DNA from: Flavobacteriaceae bacterium
GTDB taxonomy: Bacteria; Bacteroidota; Bacteroidia; Flavobacteriales; Flavobacteriaceae
Direction of reading: 5' to 3'
DNA: 43,164 bases
Assembly (NCBI GenBank): GCA_024643425.1
Contig: JAHEMY010000011.1
Coordinates: 1-43,164 of the forward strand
The first letter of the stretch is position 1, and every line of letters begins with the position of its first letter. This document shows, one piece after another, positions 16,727-25,561 of this stretch. The notes beneath the pieces were generated by a model. That model was not told where the DNA came from. It ran no database searches and saw only the letters and a program-made list of their open reading frames with translations. A program made the translations under genes and the position numbers.

Positions 16727-16754
16727 ATTCCCCCTATCATCCGTTATTTTTATT

Positions 16755-16762
16755 TATTTTTG
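16755..16762 (+). promoter_or_regulatory. -7 promoter element of pyrH
   Basis: TATTTTTG matches TAnnTTTG and lies 19 bases before the pyrH ATG at 16781. No convincing -33 element is visible. Confidence 0.5.
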
Positions 16763-16780
16763 TGAATGTAAATACACATC

Positions 16781-17488
16781 ATGCACTACAAAAGAATACT
16801 ACTCAAATTATCCGGTGAAGCCCTTATGGGAAATCAACAGTATGGGATTGATCCAAAAAGACTTCAGGAATACGCTCAGGAGATAAAAGAAATCGTCGAA
16901 AAGGGAGTCCAGGTTGCCGTTGTGATTGGCGGTGGAAATATCTTTAGAGGAGTTTCAGGAGTGAGTGGTGGTATGGATCGCGTTCAAGGAGACCATATGG
17001 GAATGCTCGCAACCGTAATCAATGGCTTGGCCTTACAAAGCGCTCTTGAAAATGAAGGCGTACAAACCAGGCTTCAAAGTGCCATAAAAATGAACGAAGT
17101 TGCAGAACCTTTTATTCGACGTAGAGCCGTTCGACATCTAGAAAAAGGTCGTGTGGTTATTTTTGGCGGAGGCACTGGGAACCCTTATTTTACTACCGAT
17201 TCAGCCGCGGTATTGCGCGCTATCGAAATCGAAGCCGATGTGATTTTAAAAGGTACTCGTGTGGATGGTATTTATACCAGCGACCCTGAAAAAGACACAA
17301 ATGCTACTAAATTTGATTTCATCACCTTCGACGACGTACTTAAAAAAGGTTTGAAAGTGATGGATACTACAGCTTTCACCTTAAGCCAAGAGAACGAATT
17401 GCCTATCATTGTATTTGACATGAATACCCAAGGAAATCTCCTTAAAGTAGTTTCGGGTGAAAACATAGGAACAAAAGTGAATCTATAA
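16781..17488 (+). CDS. pyrH: Uridylate kinase
   Basis: The 235-residue protein phosphorylates UMP to UDP in pyrimidine nucleotide synthesis. The amino-acid-kinase fold is shown by [15 protein letters not shown] at the N-terminus, [10 protein letters not shown] near residue 50, the [15 protein letters not shown] segment, [16 protein letters not shown] and the late [13 protein letters not shown] loop. It is hexameric and usually allosteric in bacteria. The gene precedes frr by 43 bases, the standard order, and a -7 element of its own plus the upstream terminator suggest that pyrH-frr is a separate transcript from rpsB-tsf. Confidence 0.97.
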   Translation: MHYKRILLKLSGEALMGNQQYGIDPKRLQEYAQEIKEIVEKGVQVAVVIGGGNIFRGVSGVSGGMDRVQGDHMGMLATVINGLALQSALENEGVQTRLQSAIKMNEVAEPFIRRRAVRHLEKGRVVIFGGGTGNPYFTTDSAAVLRAIEIEADVILKGTRVDGIYTSDPEKDTNATKFDFITFDDVLKKGLKVMDTTAFTLSQENELPIIVFDMNTQGNLLKVVSGENIGTKVNL

Positions 17489-17531
17489 TCTGGCTTTATT
17501 ATTGAAATAATACTGCATAAAATTAAAAATT

Positions 17532-18086
17532 ATGGAAGAAGAAATTAACTTTATACTAGATAGTACCAAAGAAGCAATGCATAATGCCTTGCTTCATCTT
17601 GAAAAAAAATTAGTGAGCATTCGGGCAGGTAAAGCTTCGCCCGCCATGTTGAATTCTGTGATGGTTGATTATTATGGAAGCCCAACGCCACTCAACCAGG
17701 TAGCGAATGTAAATACTTCAGATGGAATGACGATCATGGTGCAGCCTTGGGAAAAGGCAATGATTACCGAAATTGAACGAGGCATTATGATGGCTAACCT
17801 AGGATTTAATCCTATGAATAATGGTGAAAGTGTGATCATTAGCGTCCCTCCTCTTACCCAAGAGCGTCGGATAGAACTTGCCAAACAAGCAAAAGCCGAA
17901 GCCGAAGATTCCAAAGTAGGAGTGCGAAACGATCGAAAAAATGCAAACAACGACATTAAAAATTTAGATATTTCGGAAGACTTGAAAAAGAATTTAGAGA
18001 TCGATATTCAAAAAATGACCGATGAGCATATCAATAAAATTGATCAAATTCTGGCCAAAAAAGAGGCGGAAATAATGACGGTTTAG
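17532..18086 (+). CDS. frr: Ribosome recycling factor
   Basis: The protein has 184 residues, the normal size. The motifs IRAGKASPAMLN, VDYYGSPTPLNQVANV and the long C-terminal helix with VRNDRKNANNDIK are diagnostic. With EF-G it splits the post-termination ribosome. It lies behind pyrH and is closed by a perfect 11-bp terminator at 18109-18136. Confidence 0.97.
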   Translation: MEEEINFILDSTKEAMHNALLHLEKKLVSIRAGKASPAMLNSVMVDYYGSPTPLNQVANVNTSDGMTIMVQPWEKAMITEIERGIMMANLGFNPMNNGESVIISVPPLTQERRIELAKQAKAEAEDSKVGVRNDRKNANNDIKNLDISEDLKKNLEIDIQKMTDEHINKIDQILAKKEAEIMTV

Positions 18087-18108
18087 TTCTTTTGACGAAA
18101 TAACACAT

Positions 18109-18139
18109 AATAAAGCGGCCTAATTGCCGCTTTATTTAT
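18109..18139 (+). terminator. Intrinsic terminator after frr
   Basis: AATAAAGCGGC (18109-18119) and GCCGCTTTATT (18126-18136) are perfect inverted copies with a 6-base loop, ending in TTTATTTAT. Confidence 0.85.
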
Positions 18140-18164
18140 AATTTACTATCATTAACCTCCATCC

Positions 18165-19433
18165 ATGCAGCTCTTAAGATGCTTTGTACTGTTTTTATCT
18201 TTAGGGTGTTTGGTGTCCAATGCACAAGAACCTTCCACTGCCGTAGATAGCCTGAATCAACGACAAAAAGAAAAACGACTAAGCCCTTTTGTCACCGGTT
18301 ATTATCCTATTGGTTTTTTCGACGTTGATCTTAAGTACATTATCAAATACAATAATTACGAATCCTTCCGATTAGGGTTTGGTGGTATTACCAACGAACG
18401 ACTGTTCGAAAATATTAAATTAGGTGGTTATATCGCCTACGGATTTAAGGACGACGCCTACAAATACAGTTTAGGAGGCAACCTCCGAATTTCAAGGCCA
18501 ACCAACACCTGGCTTAATGTTTATTACACCGACGATATTCAAGAAATCGGAAGCTTTGAATATTACACGAATAGCAGAGTCTATTCAGTTTTTGAACCCA
18601 GGTTGATTAACATTACGCAATTTTATAAACACCAAACTACACGGATAGGCCTCATTACGGAACCCAGTGCTAAATTGCTTGGGGAGGCACGAATATCCTT
18701 CAGTAAAATTTCACAAATTGAAGATTACACTTTTTTAAACGAAGGGATTTCATACAGCGACTATAATTTAACAGAAGCTACCCTATCGGTGCGTTATGCC
18801 CCAAAAACCTTGTCGTTTACCTCTGAAGATGGCATGGTCGAATATTTTGACGGACTCCCAAAAATTAGTGCTCAAATTACTCAAGGCGTAAGAAATATTT
18901 TCAGCAGCGATTTTAATTATACCAAATTGGGGGTCAAGCTTGACTATTACATAAAACGAAAAAATCTTTCCTCTTCTCATTTTGTCCTCGAAGGAGGAAT
19001 GAGTTTTGGGGCCGTTCCCTTAACCCATTTATATCATGCCTATCCCAATAACCCAACAAAAGATGAGATTCTTCAAAGATTCTCTGTGGCGGGACGACAA
19101 AGTTTTGAAACCATGTACTTTGGAGAGTTCTTCTCAAGCGAATTAATTACCTTCCGCGCAAAACATACCCTGAGGCGATTTCGCATTTCCGATAAAATAA
19201 GGCCAGAACTGGTATTTATAACACGACATGCTTTAGGGGATTTGAAGAACCCTGAGGATCATCTTGGGCTGAATTTTAAAACACTCGACCAATTTTATTC
19301 TGAATCGGGGCTTGAATTGAACAAACTCTTGTTCGGTTTTGGATTGAGTTTTGCCTATCGCTATGGGTACTACAACCTTCCAGATTTTGAAAAAAATATA
19401 TCGTTTAAGTTTACCTTTAACTTAAAAATATAA
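18165..19433 (+). CDS. Outer-membrane beta-barrel protein resembling the DUF5686 C-terminal barrel
   Basis: The 422-residue protein has a signal peptide ending near residue 20 (SNAQE). The rest alternates polar and aromatic residues in barrel strands and ends FKFTFNLKI. Stretches such as YNNYESFRLGFGGITNERLF and KLGGYIAYGFKDDAYKYSLGG resemble the C-terminal barrel of DUF5686 proteins. Full-length DUF5686 proteins of Bacteroidota are about twice this size and carry an N-terminal carboxypeptidase-regulatory-like domain, which is absent here. The start codon at 18165 directly precedes a good signal peptide, so this looks like a genuine short form and not a truncation. Function is unknown; it lies 64 bases before the MMPL exporter. 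Confidence 0.7.
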   Translation: MQLLRCFVLFLSLGCLVSNAQEPSTAVDSLNQRQKEKRLSPFVTGYYPIGFFDVDLKYIIKYNNYESFRLGFGGITNERLFENIKLGGYIAYGFKDDAYKYSLGGNLRISRPTNTWLNVYYTDDIQEIGSFEYYTNSRVYSVFEPRLINITQFYKHQTTRIGLITEPSAKLLGEARISFSKISQIEDYTFLNEGISYSDYNLTEATLSVRYAPKTLSFTSEDGMVEYFDGLPKISAQITQGVRNIFSSDFNYTKLGVKLDYYIKRKNLSSSHFVLEGGMSFGAVPLTHLYHAYPNNPTKDEILQRFSVAGRQSFETMYFGEFFSSELITFRAKHTLRRFRISDKIRPELVFITRHALGDLKNPEDHLGLNFKTLDQFYSESGLELNKLLFGFGLSFAYRYGYYNLPDFEKNISFKFTFNLKI

Positions 19434-19467
19434 CACAAAGTTATCCGTGGAATCCTCTGTATTTTAG

Positions 19468-19475
19468 TACCTTTG
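19468..19475 (+). promoter_or_regulatory. -7 promoter element of the MMPL gene
   Basis: TACCTTTG is an exact TAnnTTTG match 22 bases before the TTG start at 19498. No clear -33 TTTG is present. It supports the short TTG-started frame. Confidence 0.5.
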
Positions 19476-19497
19476 CCGCAATTTTAAGGTAGGTTTT

Positions 19498-21912
19498 TTG
19501 GAGAAGTTATTCAGTATTGGTTTTTGGAGTGCCGTAGCGCGTTTTATTCTTAGAAATAGAACGCTCATTATTATCGGGATTATCGCTGCAACCGTATTCT
19601 TTGGAATGCAATGGAAAAACATGCGGTTTACCTATACAGAGGCCAATTTACTTCCTGACGAACACCCCTACAATATTGAGTACCAGCAATTTCTAGACAC
19701 TTTTGGAGAAGAGGGGAACTTAATCATTTTAGGCGTTAAAGACAGCACCCTTTTTCAGTCCAAACAATTCATGGCTTGGACAAAATTATCGAAAGACATT
19801 GCCAGTTATGACGAAGTTGAATTATCACTTTCTGTTGGCAACCTTCAAAAACTCGAGAAAAGAAAAGATACAGCTGCCTTTCATCTCGTGCCATTTATAA
19901 GTGACTCCGTCTTAAATGATACTAAACTCCAACAATACAAACACGAGTTATTGCACAAGTTGCCGTTCTATGAGGGGCTTGTTTATAGTCCAAATAAAGA
20001 ATCGGTAAGGGCGGCAATCTACCTCAAAAAAGACATCGTAAACACCTCTGTACGGCGAGATTTTATTATCAATGTCCTTATTCCAAGGATTAAAGCATTC
20101 GAAAAAGAAACCAATATAAAAGTGCATACCTCGGGCATGCCTTACATTCGGACCCTCAATTCGCAAAACATCATCGACGAAATTGGATTGTTCATTGGGG
20201 CAGCACTGCTTGTGACTTCTTTAATCTTCTTTTTCTTTTTCCGATCCTTTCGTGCGACCTTCATTTCTCTTATCACCGTAATCATTGGTGTAATGTGGTC
20301 TTTTGGGGTGCTGGGACTTTTGCATTATGAAATCACGGTACTCACTGCTTTGATTCCTCCCCTTATTATTGTGATTGGAATTCCCAACTGTATCTTTTTG
20401 ATTAATAAATATCAACAAGAAATAAAAAGCCATGGAAATCAGGCAAAATCCCTTCAGCGGGTAATCACAAAAGTGGGTAATGCAACCTTGATGACTAACG
20501 TTACCACTGCATCAGGATTTGCAACCTTCATTCTTACAAATAGCAAGCTTTTAAAGGAATTTGGTATCGTAGCATCCATTAATATCCTAGCGATATTTCT
20601 TTTAAGTTTATTCATTATTCCTATCGTCTACAGTTACATGGCGATTCCAAAATACAAGCACCTCAAGCATTTGAATAAAGAATGGATTGGGAAGTTTGTG
20701 CAGTGGATGGAGCGCATGGTGAGAGAACATCGTATCGCTATCTACATAGCCACTGTTATACTATTATGTGCTAGTATTGTTGGAATTTACAATATAAAAT
20801 TATCGGGAAGCCTAATTGAGGATATGCCGAAAAATACCGAATTCTTTAAGGATATCAAGTTCTTTGAAAAAGAATACGAGGGCATTATGCCCATCGAAAT
20901 CATGATCAATACCCAACGTCCGAAGGGAGTCATGAATTTGGCTACATTGAAGCGAATGGACGAGCTACAAGAATTTTTAGAGGAAATTCCTGAGTTGTCC
21001 AAACCTTTGTCGGTGGTAGACCTTGTGAAATACTCAAAACAGGCTTATTACAACGAAAACCCAGAGTATTACCAATTGCCGAACAGCCAAGAAAGGGCCT
21101 TTATCCTTTCTTACGCTAAAAGTAGCACTAAGAGCACTAATTTATTATCGAGCTATGTGGACAGCACGGGACAATATGCTCGTATGACCGTCTTTTTAAA
21201 AGATACAAAAACAGAACGGTTTGATCGGATCGAAGAAGATATTCGCGCCAAAATCGCAAAATTATTTCCCGAAGAACGTTATACAGTAGCCATCACCGGA
21301 AAAGCCTTCGTCTTTGAAAAAGGAACCAAATACTTGGTCAACAACCTACTATTATCGCTATCCTTGGCCATTCTTTTAATAGCCCTGTTCATGGCTTGGA
21401 TGTTCCGAAGTGTAAAGATGATTCTGGTATCGCTTATTCCCAATTTATTACCCCTCCTTATTACGGCCGGAATTATGGGCTTCACTGGCGTTCCCATAAA
21501 ACCATCGACCATCCTTGTTTTTAGTATTGCTTTTGGAATTTCGGTCGACGATACCATCCACTTCTTAGCGAAGTACCGTCAGGAATTAATCACCCATAAT
21601 TGGCGAATTAAGCGATCGGTTTATGCCGCATTGAAGGAAACAGGAGTAAGTATGTTTTATACTTCCATTGTCTTGTTTTTTGGGTTTTCAGTATTTACAA
21701 TTTCAAGCTTTGGAGGAACTGTAGCCTTAGGTGCTTTGGTTTCTATTACCTTGCTATTTGCCATGCTCTCTAATCTATTATTACTACCCTCGTTATTACT
21801 TTCTTTAGAACGAAATATTGCGAATAAACAAACCTTCAAAAAGCCTGCGATTCAAATTCTTACGGCCAACGATGATGAAATGGAGCAAGGTGAAGAGGAT
21901 GAAGAAAGCTAG
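19498..21912 (+). CDS. MMPL/RND-superfamily exporter
   Basis: The 804-residue protein has the two-fold build of RND and MMPL transporters: one N-terminal membrane helix (about 17-37), a periplasmic domain to about 215, five or more helices to about 380, then the same again with a helix near 415-435, a second periplasmic domain and a final helix bundle from about 605. The second half contains FGISVDDTIHFLAKYR, the proton-relay aspartate pattern. The family exports lipids or hydrophobic compounds; the cargo here is unknown. No in-frame ATG lies before the first helix and an in-frame stop lies at 19465, so the start is the TTG at 19498. The last ~20 residues are acidic. Confidence 0.85.
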   Translation: MEKLFSIGFWSAVARFILRNRTLIIIGIIAATVFFGMQWKNMRFTYTEANLLPDEHPYNIEYQQFLDTFGEEGNLIILGVKDSTLFQSKQFMAWTKLSKDIASYDEVELSLSVGNLQKLEKRKDTAAFHLVPFISDSVLNDTKLQQYKHELLHKLPFYEGLVYSPNKESVRAAIYLKKDIVNTSVRRDFIINVLIPRIKAFEKETNIKVHTSGMPYIRTLNSQNIIDEIGLFIGAALLVTSLIFFFFFRSFRATFISLITVIIGVMWSFGVLGLLHYEITVLTALIPPLIIVIGIPNCIFLINKYQQEIKSHGNQAKSLQRVITKVGNATLMTNVTTASGFATFILTNSKLLKEFGIVASINILAIFLLSLFIIPIVYSYMAIPKYKHLKHLNKEWIGKFVQWMERMVREHRIAIYIATVILLCASIVGIYNIKLSGSLIEDMPKNTEFFKDIKFFEKEYEGIMPIEIMINTQRPKGVMNLATLKRMDELQEFLEEIPELSKPLSVVDLVKYSKQAYYNENPEYYQLPNSQERAFILSYAKSSTKSTNLLSSYVDSTGQYARMTVFLKDTKTERFDRIEEDIRAKIAKLFPEERYTVAITGKAFVFEKGTKYLVNNLLLSLSLAILLIALFMAWMFRSVKMILVSLIPNLLPLLITAGIMGFTGVPIKPSTILVFSIAFGISVDDTIHFLAKYRQELITHNWRIKRSVYAALKETGVSMFYTSIVLFFGFSVFTISSFGGTVALGALVSITLLFAMLSNLLLLPSLLLSLERNIANKQTFKKPAIQILTANDDEMEQGEEDEES

Positions 21913-21969
21913 GTTTCTAGCTTCCAAAAAACAGAAAAAAAGTATCTTTACGCTTTCAAATTTTTAAGC

Positions 21970-23412
21970 ATGCAGAAAAAAGTAATTTCTGAAATAGTTC
22001 AGAGTGAACCATCCCTAATTCCCATTGAGGTTTCGGGCTGGGTGCGGACATTTCGAAGCAACCGTTTCATCCATTTAAATGATGGTTCAACCATTCATAA
22101 CCTTCAATGCGTAGTCGACTTTGAAAATTTTGACGAAGCCTTATTGAAGAAAATTACCGTCGGTGCCGCGATTAAGGTTACAGGAATTTTAGTTGAAAGT
22201 CAAGGCCAAGGACAGTCTGTAGAATTGCAAGTGGAGGCTGTTGAGATTTTAGGAGAGGCCAATCCGGAGGACGTGAAACTTACCATTTTAAGTCCGAAGC
22301 GCCATACCCTAGAAACCCTTCGCGAACAAGCCCATTTAAGAGTGCGTACCAATACTTTTGGTGCCGTGATGCGTGTGCGATCAAAACTATCGTTTGCCAT
22401 TCATGACTATTTCAATAAAAATGGTTTCAACTACATGCATACGCCTATTATAACCGGAAGTGATGCTGAAGGTGCAGGAGAAATGTTCCGTGTGACTTTG
22501 TTGGACCCAAAAAACCCGCCCGTAAATCAAGACGGTTCTGTGAATTACGAGGAAGACTTTTTTGAAAAAGAAACCAACTTAACGGTAAGCGGACAATTGG
22601 AAGCCGAAACCTATGCCATGGGTCTTGGAAAAGTATATACTTTTGGCCCTACGTTCCGTGCAGAGAACTCAAATACGTCGCGCCATTTGGCTGAATTTTG
22701 GATGATCGAACCCGAAGTAGCGTTTAACGATTTGGACGATAATATGGATCTTGCCGAAGATTTCATAAAATACATCATCCATTTTGCCTTAGAGCATTGT
22801 GAAGACGATTTAGTTTTTTTAGAAAATCGATTGCTTGAAGAAGAAAAATCGAAGCCACAAAATGAACGAAGTGAGATGTCTCTTCGTGAAAAATTAAAGT
22901 TTGTGCTCGAGAATAATTTTATTCGGGTAAGTTATACCGAAGCTATCGACATTCTAAGAAACAGCGCCCCTAACAAAAAGAAAAAGTTCAAATACCTTAT
23001 AGAAGAATGGGGTGCCGACCTTCAAAGTGAACATGAGCGTTACTTAGTTGAAAAACATTTCAAATGCCCGGTAATTCTATTTGATTATCCGGCTAAAATA
23101 AAGGCATTCTATATGCGTTTAAATGATGATGGAAAAACGGTGCGTGCCATGGATGTTTTGTTTCCCGGGATTGGAGAAATGGTAGGTGGTTCGCAGCGTG
23201 AAGAACGATACGACGTATTGAAGGAAAAAATGAAAGCCATGGATATTTCCGAAGAAGAGCTTTATTGGTATCTGGACCTGCGTAAATTTGGAACCTGTGT
23301 ACACAGTGGTTTTGGATTAGGATTTGAGAGAATGGTCCAATTTGTGACTGGAATGGGCAATATTAGGGACGTTATCCCCTATCCTCGAACTCCGGGGAAT
23401 GCCGAATTCTAG
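21970..23412 (+). CDS. asnS: Asparaginyl-tRNA synthetase
   Basis: The 480-residue class II synthetase charges tRNA-Asn. An OB-fold anticodon domain occupies about 15-105 (VSGWVRTFRSNRFIHLNDG). Motif 2 appears as FRAENSNTSRHLAEFWMIEPE from residue 229, typical of AsnRS in lacking the aspartate-specific pattern, and motif 3 as GFGLGFERMVQFVTG near 450. The protein ends with the expected IRDVIPYPRTPGNAEF. Its presence means that the cell makes Asn-tRNA directly. A TATCTTTA sequence at 21943-21950 may be its -7 element. A strong terminator follows at 23433-23471. Confidence 0.97.
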   Translation: MQKKVISEIVQSEPSLIPIEVSGWVRTFRSNRFIHLNDGSTIHNLQCVVDFENFDEALLKKITVGAAIKVTGILVESQGQGQSVELQVEAVEILGEANPEDVKLTILSPKRHTLETLREQAHLRVRTNTFGAVMRVRSKLSFAIHDYFNKNGFNYMHTPIITGSDAEGAGEMFRVTLLDPKNPPVNQDGSVNYEEDFFEKETNLTVSGQLEAETYAMGLGKVYTFGPTFRAENSNTSRHLAEFWMIEPEVAFNDLDDNMDLAEDFIKYIIHFALEHCEDDLVFLENRLLEEEKSKPQNERSEMSLREKLKFVLENNFIRVSYTEAIDILRNSAPNKKKKFKYLIEEWGADLQSEHERYLVEKHFKCPVILFDYPAKIKAFYMRLNDDGKTVRAMDVLFPGIGEMVGGSQREERYDVLKEKMKAMDISEEELYWYLDLRKFGTCVHSGFGLGFERMVQFVTGMGNIRDVIPYPRTPGNAEF

Positions 23413-23432
23413 ACCCCTAAACCCTCTAGTAT

Positions 23433-23471
23433 AAATCCAGTAACGCCGTCGTTCGTTGCTGGATTTTTTTT
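23433..23471 (+). terminator. Intrinsic terminator after asnS
   Basis: AAATCCAGTAACG (23433-23445) pairs with CGTTGCTGGATTT (23454-23466) over 13 base pairs with one wobble, followed by a T-run to 23471. It separates asnS from rpoN. Confidence 0.9.
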
Positions 23472-23494
23472 ATTTTTATATAAATACTCACACC

Positions 23495-24955
23495 ATGCTG
23501 AAGCAGCAGCTTAATTTTAAATTATCTCAGAAATTATCTCCACAACAAATCCAGTTGATGAAGTTAATTCAGCTGCCAACGCAAGCATTCGAACAGCGTA
23601 TCGCACAAGAACTGGAAGAAAATCCAGCCCTGGAGGGTGGAAAGGAGTCGGATAGCGCGAGTGATGACGAATATGATAACGACGACTATGATTCGTATGA
23701 GGAGGGTAATGAAGTTATTGAAACCGATATCAATGTAGACGATTATCTAAGCGATGACGAAATCCCTAGTTATAAATTGTCTGCAAATAATTATAGCTCG
23801 GACGACGAGGAAAAACAAACCCCTTTTGCTTCCGGCACCTCCTTCAATCAATTTTTACAACAACAATTAAATACCTACCGTCTCACCGAGCAAGAGGAAG
23901 AAATTGCACAATTCTTGGTAGGAAGCATCGATGAGAGTGGCTACCTGCGTCGAGACCTTATTGATATTGTAGACGATCTTGCCTTTACGCAAAACATCTA
24001 CACGGATGAGTCTACCGTGCGGAAAATATTAAGGATTGTTCAGGAGTTGGATCCTGCGGGCGTTGGGGCGAGAGATTTGCAGGAGTGTTTGTTAATTCAA
24101 CTTAAGCGGAAAGAAGAAACTCCGTCGGTTGTATTGGCTATAAAAATGATGGATGAATCCTTTGATGCATTTTCGAAAAAACATTATCAAAAGCTAATTT
24201 CGAAGTATGATATCTCTGAAGAAGAACTTAGAGAAGCCATCCACGAAATTGAAAGTCTAAATCCAAAACCCGGGGGTGCCTATTCGGGAAATACACGCAT
24301 TGTAGAGCACATTGTTCCCGATTTTGCAATTAAAATTGTTGATGGTGAACTGGAACTTACTTTAAATGGCAGAAATGCTCCGGAATTACACGTTTCCAGG
24401 GATTATAGCGAAATGCTAAAGGGCTACAAAGAATCCAAGGAGAAGTCGAAAAACCAAAAGGATGCCGTAATGTTTATCAAACAAAAATTGGATGCGGCAA
24501 AATGGTTTATCGATGCGATTAAGCAACGCCAACAAACCTTGTTTGTTACTATGAATGCCATCATGCATTACCAAGAAGAATATTTTTTAACAGGCGATGA
24601 ACGAAACCTGAAGCCCATGATTCTTAAGGATATTGCCGATCAGATTAATATGGATGTATCGACGGTTTCACGAGTCGCTAATAGCAAATATGTCGATACT
24701 CCTTATGGTACTAAATTAATAAAGGACTTCTTCAGTGAATCCATGAAAAATGATCAAGGAGAAGACGTGTCCACTAAAGAGATTAAAAAGATTTTAGAGA
24801 TCACAATTGGTGAAGAAAATAAAAGAAAGCCATTAACGGATGATAAGCTTGCCAAAATATTAAAAGAAAAAGGGTATCCTATTGCACGTAGAACGGTTGC
24901 CAAATATAGAGAGCAATTGGACTTTCCCGTGGCTAGGTTGCGAAAAGAAATTTAA
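23495..24955 (+). CDS. rpoN: RNA polymerase sigma-54 factor
   Basis: The 486-residue protein starts at the ATG at 23495, giving MLKQQLNFKLSQKLSPQQIQ, the standard glutamine-rich region I with LMKLIQLP. A possible start at 23456 overlaps the asnS terminator and is rejected. An acidic linker rich in D and E (about 50-110) is region II. The core-binding region follows, then a helix-turn-helix near 385-410 (MDVSTVSRVANSKY), and the RpoN box ARRTVAKYRE at 464-473 that reads the -24 element. Sigma-54 needs AAA+ activators, none of which is in this window. The stop codon is directly followed by the ATG of the next gene. Confidence 0.96.
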   Translation: MLKQQLNFKLSQKLSPQQIQLMKLIQLPTQAFEQRIAQELEENPALEGGKESDSASDDEYDNDDYDSYEEGNEVIETDINVDDYLSDDEIPSYKLSANNYSSDDEEKQTPFASGTSFNQFLQQQLNTYRLTEQEEEIAQFLVGSIDESGYLRRDLIDIVDDLAFTQNIYTDESTVRKILRIVQELDPAGVGARDLQECLLIQLKRKEETPSVVLAIKMMDESFDAFSKKHYQKLISKYDISEEELREAIHEIESLNPKPGGAYSGNTRIVEHIVPDFAIKIVDGELELTLNGRNAPELHVSRDYSEMLKGYKESKEKSKNQKDAVMFIKQKLDAAKWFIDAIKQRQQTLFVTMNAIMHYQEEYFLTGDERNLKPMILKDIADQINMDVSTVSRVANSKYVDTPYGTKLIKDFFSESMKNDQGEDVSTKEIKKILEITIGEENKRKPLTDDKLAKILKEKGYPIARRTVAKYREQLDFPVARLRKEI

Positions 24956-25561
24956 ATGAATTATTTCTTACGTTTTGGCGCATATTTATGGCATCCTCTA
25001 TTGATGCCTTTGTTGGGATGTATCACCTATTTCCTAATTACTCCGCGATATATTGACGCAACTATTTTAGAATCAAAATTGATTGCCATTATTATTCTCT
25101 CCTTATTCATTCCAATTACCTCCTACTTCTTACTTCGGAATTTGGGATGGGTTCAATCGATAAAGTTAGAAGAGGTGTGGGAACGAAAAGTTCCGTTAAT
25201 GCTCCAAAGCCTATTAATTATTACCATCATTCGGTGGGTATTCGACCCCTATTTAAGTCCTGAATTATACTATTTTTTTGTTGGAGTATTATTTTCAACA
25301 TTGGCAGCCCTTACTATGGTGTTTTTTAAAGTAAAGGTGAGTTTACATCAAATGGGGATTTCCGGGCTTACCCTTTTTGTCATGTGCCTTAGCATCCACT
25401 TCAAGGTGAATATGCTGCTTTGGATTAGTCTGTTTTTATTTGCCAATGGTTGGGTAGCTTCTTCCCGCTTACACACACAATCCCACACCTATCAAGAACT
25501 TATCATTGGGTTCTTTTTCGGAATTATACCACAGCTTATCGTGTTAAATTATTGGCTATAG
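24956..25561 (+). CDS. Integral membrane protein, PAP2-superfamily-like, coupled to rpoN
   Basis: The 201-residue protein has about six membrane helices. Near the C-terminus SSRLHTQSHTYQELIIGFFFG resembles the third PAP2 phosphatase motif (SR, then H, then an acidic residue and G), and SLHQMGISG could be a worn second motif. The first motif (KxxxxxxRP) is not seen, so catalytic activity is doubtful. Its ATG abuts the rpoN stop codon without a gap, which implies co-transcription and translational coupling. Its stop overlaps the convergent barrel gene by six bases. I know no defined function for it; homologues beside rpoN occur in other flavobacteria as far as I recall. Confidence 0.6.
   Translation: MNYFLRFGAYLWHPLLMPLLGCITYFLITPRYIDATILESKLIAIIILSLFIPITSYFLLRNLGWVQSIKLEEVWERKVPLMLQSLLIITIIRWVFDPYLSPELYYFFVGVLFSTLAALTMVFFKVKVSLHQMGISGLTLFVMCLSIHFKVNMLLWISLFLFANGWVASSRLHTQSHTYQELIIGFFFGIIPQLIVLNYWL

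Noticed and set aside
21906-21923. Hairpin AAGCTAG/CTAGCTT at the end of the MMPL gene as a terminator
   Set aside because: The stem is short and A-rich sequence, not a T-run, follows.
23456-23494. Earlier start for rpoN
   Set aside because: The stretch forms the 3' arm and T-run of the asnS terminator, and sigma-54 proteins begin at MLKQQ.
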